A stretch of DNA of 60,000 bases from Diphasiastrum complanatum (taxonomy: Eukaryota > Streptophyta > Lycopodiopsida > Lycopodiales > Lycopodiaceae): contig CM055109.1 in the NCBI GenBank assembly GCA_029204225.1, forward strand, positions 18,987,783 through 19,047,782, in the 5' to 3' direction. The notes beneath the pieces are model-generated. The model was not told the origin of the DNA. It saw only the letters and a program-made list of their open reading frames with translations, and searched no databases. Positions within the stretch are counted from its first letter, which is position 1; each line of letters starts with the position of its first letter. Shown here one piece after another: positions 1 through 12,900 of this stretch. Both the position numbers and the translations under genes were made by a program.

Positions 1-2160
1 TTAAAGTGTTTCAATTCTTAAACTAAGAATATCTCTTTTAGTATAAATGGATTTCGATAGTATGGTAGTTTCTGTCACTCGGGTTGAAAATATTTGAAGG
101 AAAAGTCATGTTTGTTGAAGTGAATCCTATAGTCGAATGCACTTATTACTAACTTTTTCATGGATTTGGATATTTTTATATATCATTTTTCCAGTTAACA
201 TTTATTGAAATTGATAATTTCTTTAAAAGGAGGGGTGAAGTGATGGGATAAAGTTCTATTTGGGATCTGTGGGTTGCATAGTTTTTAGAAGGGAACCAGC
301 TGTGGTATAGAAATGAGATTTGGTCTGAAAGTAATTTCGGATAGATTCAGAGTAAGATACCTAATTGGAACTTTTCGAATAAGAGAAATTCTCTAGGGAT
401 TGTTTGAACAATCTGGATCTAGAACAGCTTTGAAAGTTGAATTATTATCTATAAGTAGCACAATGAAAGGTCAAAGGTTATTAATTGCATTTTGATTGGA
501 ATAGGAGTAAGTTTTATCAGAATTTAAGTATGAGAGATCTGTATTGGATCAACCTAATCTTATTTTGAGTACTAGGATCAGAGAGGGGTTGATTGAGTGA
601 AAAATTTATGTAATTAGAGGTAAGATGGATTGGAAAATTGTTGAGAGTGAATGTTATTCGTCTTAGAGATTTTTCGGATATGTGAAATTTTTTTGTAGCT
701 GAGTTACAAGATCTCAGTGAGATATATGAGTAACATATGTGGGGTCTGGAGGAATCTGCCAGAGAAAAATGTGTTTATGCACTGGGTCATAGTGAGATTA
801 TTCACATATGTGCACGATTAATCTTGTATGAATCTACTGTGTATTCCTAGTTACTAGAGTTATTTGGTGCACTTAACCTGGTCGGTGAACATAGACATAT
901 GTTCAAGTATTGTTTGACAGATACTTATAGAGTCAACAAATCTTTGTGGGGATTTATGAATTAACTTATAAATGATTTGGATATGGATCTAAATGTGGTG
1001 TTATGCTAGTATAATTAAGATCTGCACCTAGACATTTGAGATTTCTAAATCATTGGCGATTAACTTGAGTAGTTGATTACTCCAGGAGGAAGTTAATTGG
1101 TAAAACAATTAGTATGATGTGGATTCACCAAGAACTGATGGTTTTTTGAATTATATTGCTTGTCAGATGCATGATTAGTGAATCATTAAGTTCATCAGTT
1201 AAAATTATGTGCATCAGATATACAATATTCTTGGGATAGAGTATTCCTTAATTAAGAAATAGACTCAGCTCATTAGTGACTATATCCCTGAGCGCTCAAT
1301 TGGATAATGAATCATAATGAATCCAAGAATAATAACTGAATTGATATTCAACAGGACTTTGGGTATCTAGACTTGATTCTAGATTGTAATCTAAAGTTTT
1401 TTGTGGTTGAAGATGATTGTCATTTGGGTATGCGTTCAATCTTTAATTACCAGTGGGTTATGGAACTTAAATCTTATACTTCAGTCAAAGAATCATGTTT
1501 GAAGAATATTACTAAATTCGATATATTCTTAGTGGAAAGATTTTGGAATGATTCTTACTTTTCTTGAGTTATGTTGGACATATACTCCAGTATTCTGTAA
1601 ATGATTATGGTTTTGGATTCCAGAAAATTATGATTGACGAATCATACAAATCTAAATATTTATGATTGATGGGTCATTAATAGATACTTAATTATTGTCA
1701 GAGGATTATAAGGAATTGTGATGATTCTTAAGTGTGATGATTATTTCTTGGTCTTTTAATTGAGTAAGAATTCAAATCAGTGGTTTAAATCTCTCTACTC
1801 TAGTATTTTTTTGAGAACCTTTTGGTAGACATTATTTTACTTAATCTAGTGGATGCTATTCTGCTACAGTTTATGGTCTGCAGATGCTCGAGTATAGTTT
1901 TTTCTTTTGATTAGATCTCCAGATATCATAGGGGACATACAAATTTATTAAGATGAATGAATGCTATTTTCTTGCATTTGGTGCTAGAAATAGGAGCATT
2001 TAACTCAAAAGAGTATTTGGGATACTCAGAGTTGAGTTTTAATATCTGAAATGGAAGTCAAACTAAGGATAATGATTTTTTAGGTTAATATTGAAAGTTA
2101 AAGGAACTGTTCTTGTATTTCTTTCCTATTTTAAGGAGCTTCTAAGGATAGAGGCAGTTT
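1..2160. other. AT-rich stretch without a recognisable gene
   Basis: This stretch is strongly AT-rich, with stops in all frames, and I find no domain I can name. It ends at a purine-rich tract and a TGTCATGG start that look like the 3' end of an LTR retrotransposon, so it may be an eroded internal region of such an element. That is inference from position only. The longest open frame (1373-1567, 64 codons) resembles nothing I know. Confidence 0.4.
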
Positions 2161-2700
2161 AAGGAGGGAAGAATGTCATGGCCATATTCTATTAAGGACC
2201 TGGAATAGTTCTAATATGGTAGACCGGCCCTCCAGTATTCGAGATTGTTGGTCATGCCATGATTTAATTCCATGTCAAGGCCAGTTTGTGACTAATTACC
2301 TCGAGAGGACCCAAACACTCTAATTGAGACATATGGAGTATTGCATGTACATGTGACGAATATAGGCTGGAGGACTGCATGAAGAGATGTGATCTATTCA
2401 TAGTTGACCTGCATGGGGGTTGCATGGTTTCATGCACATGACTCTACTCTCTATATAATGAGGTAGGGATTCTCTCGTCGACATATTGGGTTTAGGTTAC
2501 CAGTTTCTCTCTTCTCGTTTTGTTTCACATGGCATGGCTTGGGGGCTAGATCCAGTTTGATCTAAGATTGGTTGGGCGATTTGGCTCCATAGTCTCTCTT
2601 ATTGTGTTCTTCAATCCTCATCTTAGGGTTTAGCCCTTATGGTCTTTACAGAAAGCTTGCAAGGCTTCATTCGTACAATTTGGATCAATTGTGAGCTTGT
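2161..2700 (+). repeat. Putative LTR with upstream polypurine tract
   Basis: A purine run (aaggagggaagaa, 2161-2173) is followed by TGTCATGG at 2174, the usual polypurine-tract/LTR-start layout. A TATA-like CTATATAATG lies at 2451-2460, about 280 bases in, as expected for U3. The right end is not marked by a clear CA plus flanking duplication; I place it near 2650-2700. No matching second LTR is visible in the window, so this is a solo or 5'-lost LTR. Position and motifs are seen; the LTR call is inference. Confidence 0.5.
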
Positions 2701-2729
2701 AGATAGGACACACCAAATCTGCAAAAAAA

Positions 2730-5426
2730 AGAATGAAGATCCAACAGTAATTGACAAAGCCCCATGAATATATAAACTTCATGCATCATTCCAAGGGGTG
2801 GAAGATTTGTCATATCACGTATCTTAGATTAATCAATAATGATCCCATGTCTAGATGCTATATGGCCTAAGATAAGACCGTGTATAATCCAAAATTGACA
2901 TTTTTTTTGAGTTTAAGAATATCTACAATTTGCAACATTGTGAAAGCACTTTCTCGGGTCTACTGCCCTCTGTGACAGGATCTACAATCCTCCAAAGTGA
3001 GGACAAACACTGTTGACCTATGTAGAATTTACTTATGCATTCGACAAGGTAAAAACCAGTGTGCGGAATAAGATTAAAACTAGCTGATTACAAACATACA
3101 ACTATCAGACAATTAAGCATTTGATCATGTTCAAACAAGAAACTCTTCTACATAAAACATCTACTGCATTATCAGAGAATTCCTTGGGCGTTGTTGTGAC
3201 AGACCACACAGCGCGTCGGCGCGAAAGAAACTCTTTCATCATTAGGTCCACGCACACAAATATCATCCAAGAAGATCTCTAAAAACTTAGGTTAGTATTC
3301 TTTGAATGTCATTTGCATGACGTGCTGAAATGTGCCTGGGACATTACAAAGACCAAATGGCATAACCTTGTAGCCATATGTACCCCATTCAATAGAAAAT
3401 GTTGTCTTGTATTGATCCTCAAGTCAATCTTGACTTGGTTGTAGTAGCTAAAGTCGTCCAAAAAATGGTAGGGTTTCACTCTAGCTAATCGATCCAATAC
3501 GCTTTTTGTGAATGATAAGATAAAGTGGTCCTTTTGTGTCATAGCATTAAGTGCCTTTAGATTGACACGAATCTACAATTTTCCATTGTTCTTGAGTACA
3601 ATGACTATGGGTGACGCACCCATTCTATGTGCTCAATTTCATAGATGAAATCGGCATCAAGCAACTTCTGCAACTCCTGCTTGATCAACTCAATGTAGTT
3701 CGGGTTGCAGCAATAATATTAGACCATCCTTGGCGTTGCTCTTTTAACCAAAGGTATGGTATATTGAATCATGGATGCTGAAATTTCCTATAGATCTTTG
3801 TAAGACCATGTAAAGTAGTCTTTATATTCCATCAACAGTTTCTTGGAGAATTGCTAGGGCATGAGTTGCGCTCTCACATGTACAATCTTGTCTTCGTCAC
3901 TTGGCTTAGCTAGATCATTAGTTGTGTGCAAGCAAGTCCCTCGTAGACTTGTCATCCAAAGTAAAGCTTTTGAAGTTTTTTGGCACATCATGGACTAGTG
4001 ACTTACTCATTTTTTCCTTCAAAAAATTGATCATAGTTCGATTTGTGAGTGATAATTTTTGCATTGCTTCTGACATCCCTGAAGCTGATGTAGAAGCTTG
4101 GTCTTCAACTAGAGGCTCAACAACTTTCTACTTCCCATGTATATCGTTGATGGTTGCTGCATCTTTGTCGAGATTTTTGATGAGGCTCTTTGACATTCGA
4201 TTCATGGTTTCAAATATCAACATCCCCTATTGCTATGGCCTCTCCCAGTAAGTCACTCCACTTAATCACCTAATTGTATCTTTGCATTTGTTGGTTCTTC
4301 TTTGGTACATGTGCTTTCGGTGGTGGTGTCTTAGAAACTGTAGCACGTGGGAACTTATGAGTTGGCTGAACTAGTATTCATTGAACTTAGTAGCTTCTAG
4401 GATCCATGTGGTGCAGGATCTACTCATTTGTCAACTCAACTTCCTAATTTTAAGACAATGCATGTTGCCAAGGGATGAAATTGTCTTCCACAGATTCTGG
4501 AATAGGTTTCACTGATAGCCATGCTACGTTTATCATATTCACCCCATATGAGATAGGCCAGAGTGAGTACTCGTGGTGGTGATTCGTTAGGTTCTGAATC
4601 CAAATCTGGATCTGGATGACATGTATGGCATACAATCAATTGTTGCCAATGCATCCATCCACAAAATGATATCTGTTTTTGAATTATAATGAACCCCCAT
4701 TGTAGCTCTAGGGCGATCAATGCTATGGTCCATTGTGGAAGTATTGTCATCAGCTTTGGGTAGTATAGGTTTCATCTCCTATGGGGAGAAATCCACCTTT
4801 ACTACTCACTCATTGTTCTCGAAAGTGATTTTGTTGGTTTCCCAATTGTGAACTACTTGCGCAACTCGTAGCACCCATGGTCTCCCCAACAAAATATGAT
4901 AGGTAGTGAGTGTTTTCGGAATATCCATTACCACAAACGTGATGACCCCTACTATCTCACGAGAATGTCTTCTACAATTCTTTGAGGCCACACACAAGTT
5001 TGATCTGCTAGTTTGATGACACACTTGGCAGCTTTCAGGCCTTGTAGATTCCATTTCTCGTATAAGGTAGATAAGATTGACACATGATCCTCCATCTAGT
5101 ACAGTAGCTTCTTCTTCAAAGAGTTTGTGCTTGATTGGAAGAGTGATATTGTGCTGCTCACTCTCCCAAGATGCTCCTACTTTCACAACATCTTTGGCCT
5201 CCTCAAATCCGGCATGGAATAATGGTTCTCTAGGAGTTGTGGTTGGTTCGGTGTTTAGCCAATCTAACAAGACAACCTTTGCTTGAGATGCAAGTTGAAG
5301 GAACTCTCTAACAGAGATGTTCATTTTGCTAGATAAGATGCTTGTTAGCAATTCTATCCTTGGAGCTTTGGATTCTACCATATGGAATGGTTCTTCCTGA
5401 TGGTGTAATCTGAGGGGTTGGGTCAC
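2730..5426 (-). pseudogene. Ty3/gypsy polyprotein remnant (protease, reverse transcriptase)
   Basis: Broken retrotransposon pol on the minus strand. The protease lies at 4806-5426: a VLDGGSCVNLI active-site block and, further on, the YHILLGRPW flap-type motif of gypsy aspartic proteases. Reverse transcriptase follows at about 3190-3730. Translated in pieces it shows an ELIKQELQKLLDADFI block, FLDDFSYYNQVKIDL, and a FLDDIC catalytic box near 3260. At 2730-2930 a GLILGHIASRHGIIID segment matches the RT-RNase H connection (canonical LGHxVSxxGI). Frameshifts and stops separate these blocks. The region between protease and RT (3740-4800) gives no clear match. The organisation resembles non-chromodomain Ty3/gypsy elements; the lineage is not certain. 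Confidence 0.75.
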
Positions 5427-5599
5427 TCATGGCAAAGAGTAATTAATGGTTGGATGTCTAAAACCCATGATGGTAAATCTATATGAGCGATTCCTATCTT
5501 AAAGTTTTAGATACAAAGCATTTGATGATAAGATGAAGTTTGACATTATTGCCTTTTTATATTAGCTTCCAAGTTTCAGTCATACATCGTTACATTTCC

Positions 5600-5900
5600 T
5601 TCATAAGTGCCAAATTATCAAAATGAACCATATTAAAGGCAATGCATCTATTTCTACATCATCATTATATTGGACTTGGAAAGTATATGGTTGAAGGAAC
5701 ATTGACCATTTCATGTCTTTTCCTACTTCAAAGCTACTTTAAGAATATCATAGACTTTTGAAAATATGTTAACCAAGAATTCATTTCCTAATAGGTGGGG
5801 CTTCAAATTTAAAAAAGCATGTATAATGACAAATAATTCATTTTCAACTATTTGAAACGTTAAATCATCAATTTTTTTATCTTTGACTCTCAAAAGGTGA
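5600..5900 (-). pseudogene. Ty3/gypsy RNase H fragment
   Basis: On the minus strand, frames around 5750-5890 read NELFVIIHAF, then LKPHLLGNEFLVNI. This matches the gypsy RNase H pattern KELYAxVxALxxWxHYLLGxEFxxxxDH. The catalytic downstream residues are not preserved and stops interrupt the frame. It could belong to the same decayed element as the neighbouring pol remnant or be a separate fragment. Confidence 0.5.
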
Positions 5901-6309
5901 CCAAAAAATCCTCTTTGTGAAAGAGCTCACCTATGCAAGTTCCAATTTCCTCTACTACTACTTAAAATTTCTTGGAAAGGTACTAAGCTTTCTAAATCTT
6001 GAAGATATTTTTTAACCCCTTCTTAGCAAAGCCACATTATAAAAAACAAGCATGTGAGCAAATTGCCTACTACAAATTTTATAATGAGAACATAATCCCA
6101 AATGATCTAGCATCATGGGCATCGTTTATCTGTCATTCTATAATTTATAGATTTTCAATTTGATCCAAGTGCATGTCTTTATGGGAACTCATAGATAAAG
6201 TCCTTATTGGACTTAGTAGTTCTCCATTCTGCTCTCCAATTTTGTTAGTGCAAAAAAGATTGTTCATTTACTAGGATGATGTTGCAACCAAGCCTTACAC
6301 AATATAGTA

Positions 6310-6800
6310 GTGAGGATTCATTTCCCTGTTCCAAGGGTAGACAACATCTTTGAAAAATTGAGAGGAGCCACTATATTCTATAAGAGAGATCTAAAGAGCA
6401 ATTATCGTCATACTTGAACTACTTTTGGGCTTTATAAGAATCTTGTTGTTTCCTTTGGATTACCTACAATCTACGTATTGAAAGGACATCATAAGCATTG
6501 TTTTAGTTCTTCACAAAAATGAAAAGGCATAAGGAACATGTTGTAGCTACTATTGAATTCATGGCTAAGAATGCATTGCACATAAATGATAAAAGAGTGA
6601 ATTCTGTTTACAAGAAATATGTTATCTAGGACCACATTTGTAGTAAAGGTGCACATGAATCCAATCAAAATGCAAGCAATTATAGAATGGCCTCAACTAA
6701 ATGATATCAAAAAATTTAGATCATTCTAGTTATGTAAGAGATTTATTGGGATTTTGCTAAGATGGTTGCTCCCTGACACGACCTTCACAAGGACGTGCTT
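6310..6800 (+). pseudogene. Ty3/gypsy reverse-transcriptase/connection remnant
   Basis: Plus-strand frames read VDNIFEKLRGATIF (canonical FDxLxGAxxFSKIDL), then a fragment matching the YxFxVxPFGL region, and near 6660-6760 MNPIKMQAIIEWPQL followed by an LCKRFIGI block (canonical MDPxKVxAIxEWPxP...FLGLxxFYRRFI). The order matches RT palm to the RNase H connection. Many stops and at least two frame changes make this a dead copy. It is opposite in strand to the preceding remnants, so it is a separate insertion. Confidence 0.65.
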
Positions 6801-8310
6801 TAAATCGACAAAATCAGAAGAAGCATCCTTCAAGAAAATTTTCAAAAATAATTGTTTTCATGGCATGTTATAATTCCTACCTAACTATTGTAAGCAAGTA
6901 GAACTTGCATTGAATTCTACTTTCATATGCCAAATTTTTTAGCCGACTATGTTCATATATTTTATTTAGTATTAACTGTCACACTATTATTGGTTCATTC
7001 TAGGCCTTAAGAGTGTAACTAAGTCTAATAGGAACATATGATGAACATAGTGTTTTGCTAAGTCTCACGATTTGTACTAGTAGAAAAGTGCACTATCAAC
7101 CTAGGCTCTTCAACTACAAGAATAAATCATGTTTCATTGTAACTGGGTAACCACATGCATAGAATGCAACTAATTCAAACTTGTTGTATAATCATGCCTT
7201 GGATGTTAGCTACTAGACTCAAGAATCATGAACTGAGTTGTTGTGAAGATGCCAAATTGAATGTAGTCATACTTTTACTATAACTAGGAAGAAATTAAGG
7301 CCACAATCACAAATTTTGAAAGACCTTGAATAACGATAAGTTGAAGAACCTTTAGAGATTTCTAAGGGTCTCAAGTGAAAAACCAATCAAGCAACATCCA
7401 TCAATTGAAGTTTAAGCACTTGAATATTGAAATAGAGAATGCACATGATTTGGGAGCAATAGACCTTGACATCTTCCATCCTCATCAAAAGAAGATTTTA
7501 GTGACCTGTGTCCCATGGAGCGTCCAAGAATCACGAGGCAATATACCTTGCTTGTTTTTTTTCTTGTGTTTTTTCATCATTCTTTCAAACTTCTATATGT
7601 CCTCGTAAGGTGGCTTGGTAGCATTTCTCCTCACCCCTCTATAGGGTATAAGTTTGGTGCCCACAAAGGACACTTGGACATCTTGGCTTTGACCACACTA
7701 GATGGCCTTTTTGTGGGTTGTACGACCTTGTTTAGTGTGCTTGCAAAGTTAGAATGTCATTTAATAGATGTCATCATTGTCCTATTCAATGGATTTCATC
7801 ATTGTCCTATAGTCACTTGATATGCAGATTAGGCTTCTAAAAGAAAATCTAGCATGGCTTATAAAGGTTTCATAAACTACAAATAGTTGAGAAGATCAAT
7901 TCATGCAATGTCGATTACGGCCATGAGCAAGCACATATCTTTGTCCATACTTTATACTTGCAATGAAGACTCTATCAAAACTGTGTATGTTATACTTTAT
8001 AATAAAAATCAATCAAAATAGACAAAACTAATGCACACCTTCAACTACTTGTGACAAACATGAAAGTTAAACAAAATCGTGCATATGAAGTTTGAACATA
8101 TGCAAAACTTCCACAGTTCTCTTGATTGCTCTGACCTCATGCTTGTAGCTTAATCGAATTTTGATTGCAGTGAGTGTTCCCTGTATATTATTGCATCAAA
8201 ACAAATTTACTCTAGGCAACATACAAAAGCAGCTAACTTTTGATTTGTCCAATTGGCAAAGCCTATTTACATATCCATCTGGTCCAACAATTAATACATG
8301 ACACTGACAT
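6800..8310. other. Intergenic stretch, nothing assignable
   Basis: Frames at 7375-7608 and 7515-7820 overlap and lack recognisable domains. No TIR, LTR or microsatellite of note is visible. The composition is like the decayed repeats on either side. Confidence 0.4.
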
Positions 8311-8318
8311 CTATGAAT

Positions 8319-8519
8319 CTTAGTTGCCCGTTCCGGAACGGAACGCATTCTGGAACGCGTTCCGTTCCGGAACGATGCCCAAAAATAAAAAATAAAAAAA
8401 TACGTTTTTTTAACAAAGGATTTAATTAAGATGAATAATTGAAATAATTTAATGAATATCAATATCGTTCCGACCAGGAACGTTTGGAACGTACGGAACG
8501 TTCGGAACGGGCTTCTAAG
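8319..8519. mobile_element. 201-bp MITE with CTTAG..GCCCGTTCCG termini
   Basis: The left end reads CTTAGTTGCCCGTTCCG and the reverse complement of the right end reads CTTAGAAGCCCGTTCCG, a 17-bp inverted repeat with two mismatches. It is flanked by CTATGAAT (8311-8318) and CTATAAAT (8520-8527), an 8-bp target-site duplication with one mismatch. An 8-bp duplication fits hAT-type transposition. Inside, GTTCCGGAACG-type motifs are repeated near each end in inverted arrangement around an AT-rich core. There is no coding capacity. Confidence 0.85.
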
Positions 8520-8527
8520 CTATAAAT

Positions 8528-9500
8528 CACCGAAAGATCTCTGTATGTTATTTTATCTTTCTGTATAATATAGATTTGTAGTGGCCTCCCTACCTCGTGT
8601 GGCCTCTTCAATAGCATTGCAAGGTGTGCCCCTTTGGTTTAATTGATGTGGATTCACAAGCATTGTCTTAGCGATACTGATTGAAGTCAAGGTTAAACTT
8701 GATTTTTTCTCCCCAAAAAACAATTCAGGTTTCTCTTTAGAGAATTCTGGGAAATGACATGTTCCAGAACACACGTTCCTGAATTTTTGAGGGTCCAATA
8801 CATCGTTCTGATGCAACTTAGCTTTGATGTAAGCTTGTTGACATAGGTTAAGAACAATACCTACTAATATGAGAATCATTTCTAATACATCAACTGGCTA
8901 ATTAGAATGACTTTTGTCTTCAAATAATGCATAAATTCAACAATGAAAAAATGAAATCCATCAGGAAAGCCACGCACAACGTGAGAACTTGGGGGACTCT
9001 AACAACACTTTTAAAGTGCAGAATCATTAGAGCACAAGAAACATATCAGATTCAAATGCTTCGAAACATTTCTTGAGCACCAGAGGGTGAATTTGTGCTG
9101 TGTGAGAAATTTTGATCCTATTTGGCTTTAGAAGTTAATCAAAGGTACTGCTGCATGATCTGAAAAAATATCACCTGGTAGAACTAAATTTTGATTTTCC
9201 AATTTATTCTGAGAGACAGAAGACTTTGTAATATCGTGACTTGATCAAAGGGAACTCATCCAGATGCTCAAATTAAGCTGAATCCTTTCTCGATCAAAGA
9301 AAACTTGTCCAGATTGTCTTCACGAGAATATTAAAAGCTTTATTCTGTAGATGTAGTATATGCATGGTGTCCGAATTAATCTACATGTGGATAGCAAAAA
9401 AATTGATAGACAGATTGAGCTTTCACAATAAGAAAAACAAAAACTTGATAGACAGACACAATTGCATGTTATACAGATCTATTCTCTTCAAGACACAGAA
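8528..9500. other. Intergenic spacer downstream of the GFS9-like gene
   Basis: No convincing coding region. A frame at 8553-8879 (minus) has no recognisable domain. This lies between the small MITE and the presumed 3' end of the GFS9/TT9-like gene. Confidence 0.4.
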
Positions 9501-9528
9501 GATAAAACAAATGGGGTAAGGTGATAAC

Positions 9529-9534
9529 TTTATT
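9529..9534 (-). terminator. Candidate poly(A) signal AATAAA of the GFS9-like gene
   Basis: Minus-strand AATAAA about 450 bases beyond the stop codon at 9982-9984, a normal plant 3' UTR distance. It is a short motif in AT-rich DNA, so it could occur by chance. Confidence 0.4.
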
Positions 9535-9981
9535 CAACAGAGCTTAAAGCTCTATAAAAAAATTTCTAACAGAGAAATATCTTTTGCTAGAGAATGGTTA
9601 TATATTCCCCAGGTCATATTGATGCTTGTTAACAGGCATTATTTTGAGGGCTAGAAGAGAATTGGAAGGGCATTTCTCACAACAAATTATTGTACAAACG
9701 TCAAGCTCATGTTCATTCCCAATGGCAAGAAAAGGATATGAATATGTGAACTAGACTCACAAGTGACGGATTGAGAAATCCATCGTACCTGCTATCGAAA
9801 ACCAAATCTCAATGAGCTGATTTACTGATGGACACTCTGGATGTTGGAGGATGAAGATAGACACATCATACATATCCTGATATCTGTAACACCTGTCAAT
9901 CCTTGTCTGTTGACTTGGTGATAGATTCAGAAACTTTTCCAGAGACACAGCAAAATTCCAGGATGACAGATAGTTTAAGCT

Positions 9982-12900
9982 TCAGGCAGACAGTAAGGGA
10001 TGTAAAACCTCCTCCACATTATTCTGTTGTATGGACATCTTTTCTACCACTGCCAATTTCGCTTTCTTGCAGCTCTCTTCATCTGGAAACGCAAGAGTCC
10101 ATCGACCATCTACCAGCCGTCGCGTGCGAGCTCCTCCTAGTGATCCCCCAATCTTTTGTGCTTCTGAAGAAGGGTAGTTAGGTGACCGTATACGAAGGTG
10201 AAGCCATCTTCCATGCTCTTCATCAATCCTGGGCTGTAAAAAGTTAATCCTTGCTTAGATGCAGAGCAAAATGTTAGACATTGTGATTTTATGTCAATGA
10301 CTTTTTAGGCCTAAATTCCTTGATTGTCACAATACCAAGAATTGTAGAGATGGACATTCATTAGAGAGAGTGAGCTGTCAGATTAGTTAAGTAAGATGGT
10401 TCACCAAGAGAAGGCAGTTTTATCATATGCACAGAATCAAAATATCTTCAAACCGAGTTCATCCCTAAACGCATATTCCATTCTAAAAATTTCTGAAAAG
10501 ACAACAGGACAACAGAAATAACCAAAACTCCCAACCATCAAATAAGACCACTTGCAATGTACCAAATAGCTCATTTTTCTGACATTTGATGCTAGAACGA
10601 GGAAGTCTAAAGTTCAAGTTGGGGATACAAAGTGTAGTTTTTCAAAGTGCAACTTTATTTTCCAAACAAGTTTTCGGAGTAACTTTGAGAATTATCCTCC
10701 AGTTTTGGGCAGTTAGACATACGTAGATGCGAGAGTGGCATTTCAGAGATCTTAATGCTTACTTTCTTGCAAAAAATAATACGCAAGTTACACATCAGTT
10801 GCTTTGTGCTAAGGATTGTCCATTGTGGTGAGAATTGGTTGAGCATTAAGCAAGATCATAATTTTAATTTCTAAATCAAGAATACCTGTTCGGGACACTA
10901 ACATTTATAATTTAACATACTTCCAGCTCAACATTTACTTCTGAACATAAACTGTGGCAGAGACTATTGTGATAAAATCCAAGCATGTTAACTAAATTGG
11001 TTAACCTCACGCGAAAATGCTTTTCGAAATACATCACTGTAGTCATAGCTGTCTTTCCTTAGCAAATAAGTGCTGGCATGATCTAGTTACTTTAAAACCT
11101 GAAATGCTTGAGTGATCACTAATTAAAGGTTTTTCAAAACACAGTAACTGTAACAAGAACTACGAGAATATAGCAGCTACTTTGCCTGCGCCAAGTGACA
11201 GTGCCATGACTGTAAAATAATGCTCTTGTCAGACGTACGACTAGCAATGGAAGATAAAGAGAGAAAGTTAGATAGGCTACATCAACAAAGAGTTATCTTA
11301 CCAATGAACCAGCCAAAGGTGCAATGAGACGAATGATTCCACGGCTCAAGTTTGAAGATGTGCTTTCTGCCAAAATCAACGATCCAGATGTGTCCCATGT
11401 TGCAACCAGTAGATAGACTGCCTTTTCCTTTCCCCTTTCAAATGAAACCCTACAGGGCATTGCATCACCTGGAGCTGCAAAGACAAGAAAGAATCTGTAT
11501 GCTTCATGCCGGAAAAAGCGAAAGTGTACTTGAAAGAAAACCACACTTGCATAGAAGTGATTATAGTTTGAAACATATGTGCACAGAAGTCATAAACTAC
11601 ACCAATCTCAATTTTGAACAAAGCAAAAAATACGATCAACTATGCACTGATCCTTTCAGTTACTTTAATGTGGATTCTGGAAATAAAATACAAAAAAGTT
11701 CATGGGCAACTTACTCAAATCCACTTCAGCGCCTACTGTGATGGAATCGAGTTGAAATCCAGCTCTTCCTATTCTGGGAGCTACAAGTGCATTTTTTGGT
11801 TGACCCATTGGCAGACTCTCTTTGAAGGATCCTTCAATAAGTAGATTACGCACCTGATAAAGAGCTACAAACACCTGCACATACAAGAAGACCTTAAAAT
11901 ACCTAAATGACATACAGCAGAAACTACTCAAGCATAAGCATGCAATAATAACAGCCTCAGAAAAGTGCAGCATGTTTACTAACGGTTCACCAGTGGGTTA
12001 AAGCACATAGAAGAAGGGAATTTCACCTGTAGAAACATTCATAGATTGGAAAAGACATAGAAGTTACATATGTAATATGAATTCAACATCTTTCTAGCAC
12101 ATAATGTACACTACACCTGGTAGTTAGAATATGATTGAACTTACCTCTGAAGGTCTTGTAGTTATCAGTCAAATAGACAGATGTGGACCATTCAGTTAAA
12201 TTGAAAAGCACGATGTAAAGGTCGCAACTGAAGTCCAACCTTGCAATTGAACGTAAATACGAGGAAGTAGAACATAAGCTAATATTCCAATGAACATCTG
12301 GGAATGTTTTATCAGATAAATGAAATAGACATGACAACTAAGAGTGACATGGCATCACTGCACTTTTTGATGGATTCAGCTTCAAAAACATGACAGTGCT
12401 TCATGCAATACAGCTGCAGTTTCATTGATTGAACAAATCTTTCTGAGTGTTCAGAGTCGCTTAAGCAACTTGAAGTGGAACATGTCAACCTCCAGCAGAA
12501 CAATTACTGTAACTTGATGCTGGAAACAACTATAGTCCATGACCTTGATAGTGAGTTTCTTTTAAAAGAAGATCTATTTCGAAGGTTTCTTTTGTAACAG
12601 CGTTTATTTGACCAAATATCACAGAAGAGGGAGCAAGAGAGCAATATATATGCATACACAAATACATACTATTATTATTATATATATACATCTGCATATA
12701 CATGTATATGAATGAGATCCAGAACATATTCCGGGAAGGAATGCAGCGGAATGCATATTTCTTTTTGGCAAAATGGGGTCCAAATTGCAGGTTTGGAAGA
12801 TTCAGCAATAATTTTTTTAAAAATTTTATGTACTATATGACCCCTTTTTGGCCAGATACTATGCATTGTACAAGCCATATTTTTGCCCGATACTATGCAC

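Noticed and set aside
1373-1567. 64-codon frame in AT-rich sequence
   Set aside because: No recognisable domain, no codon bias signal, length expected by chance.
10655-10846. Minus-strand 63-codon frame in the GFS9 gene
   Set aside because: Lies in the intron between exons 11302 and 10233 and has no splice or domain support.
12083-12337. Possible extra GFS9 exon with CAG acceptor and GTAAGT donor
   Set aside because: The phase-0 join from 20990 to 11874 is already continuous in conserved sequence; this frame has no family match.
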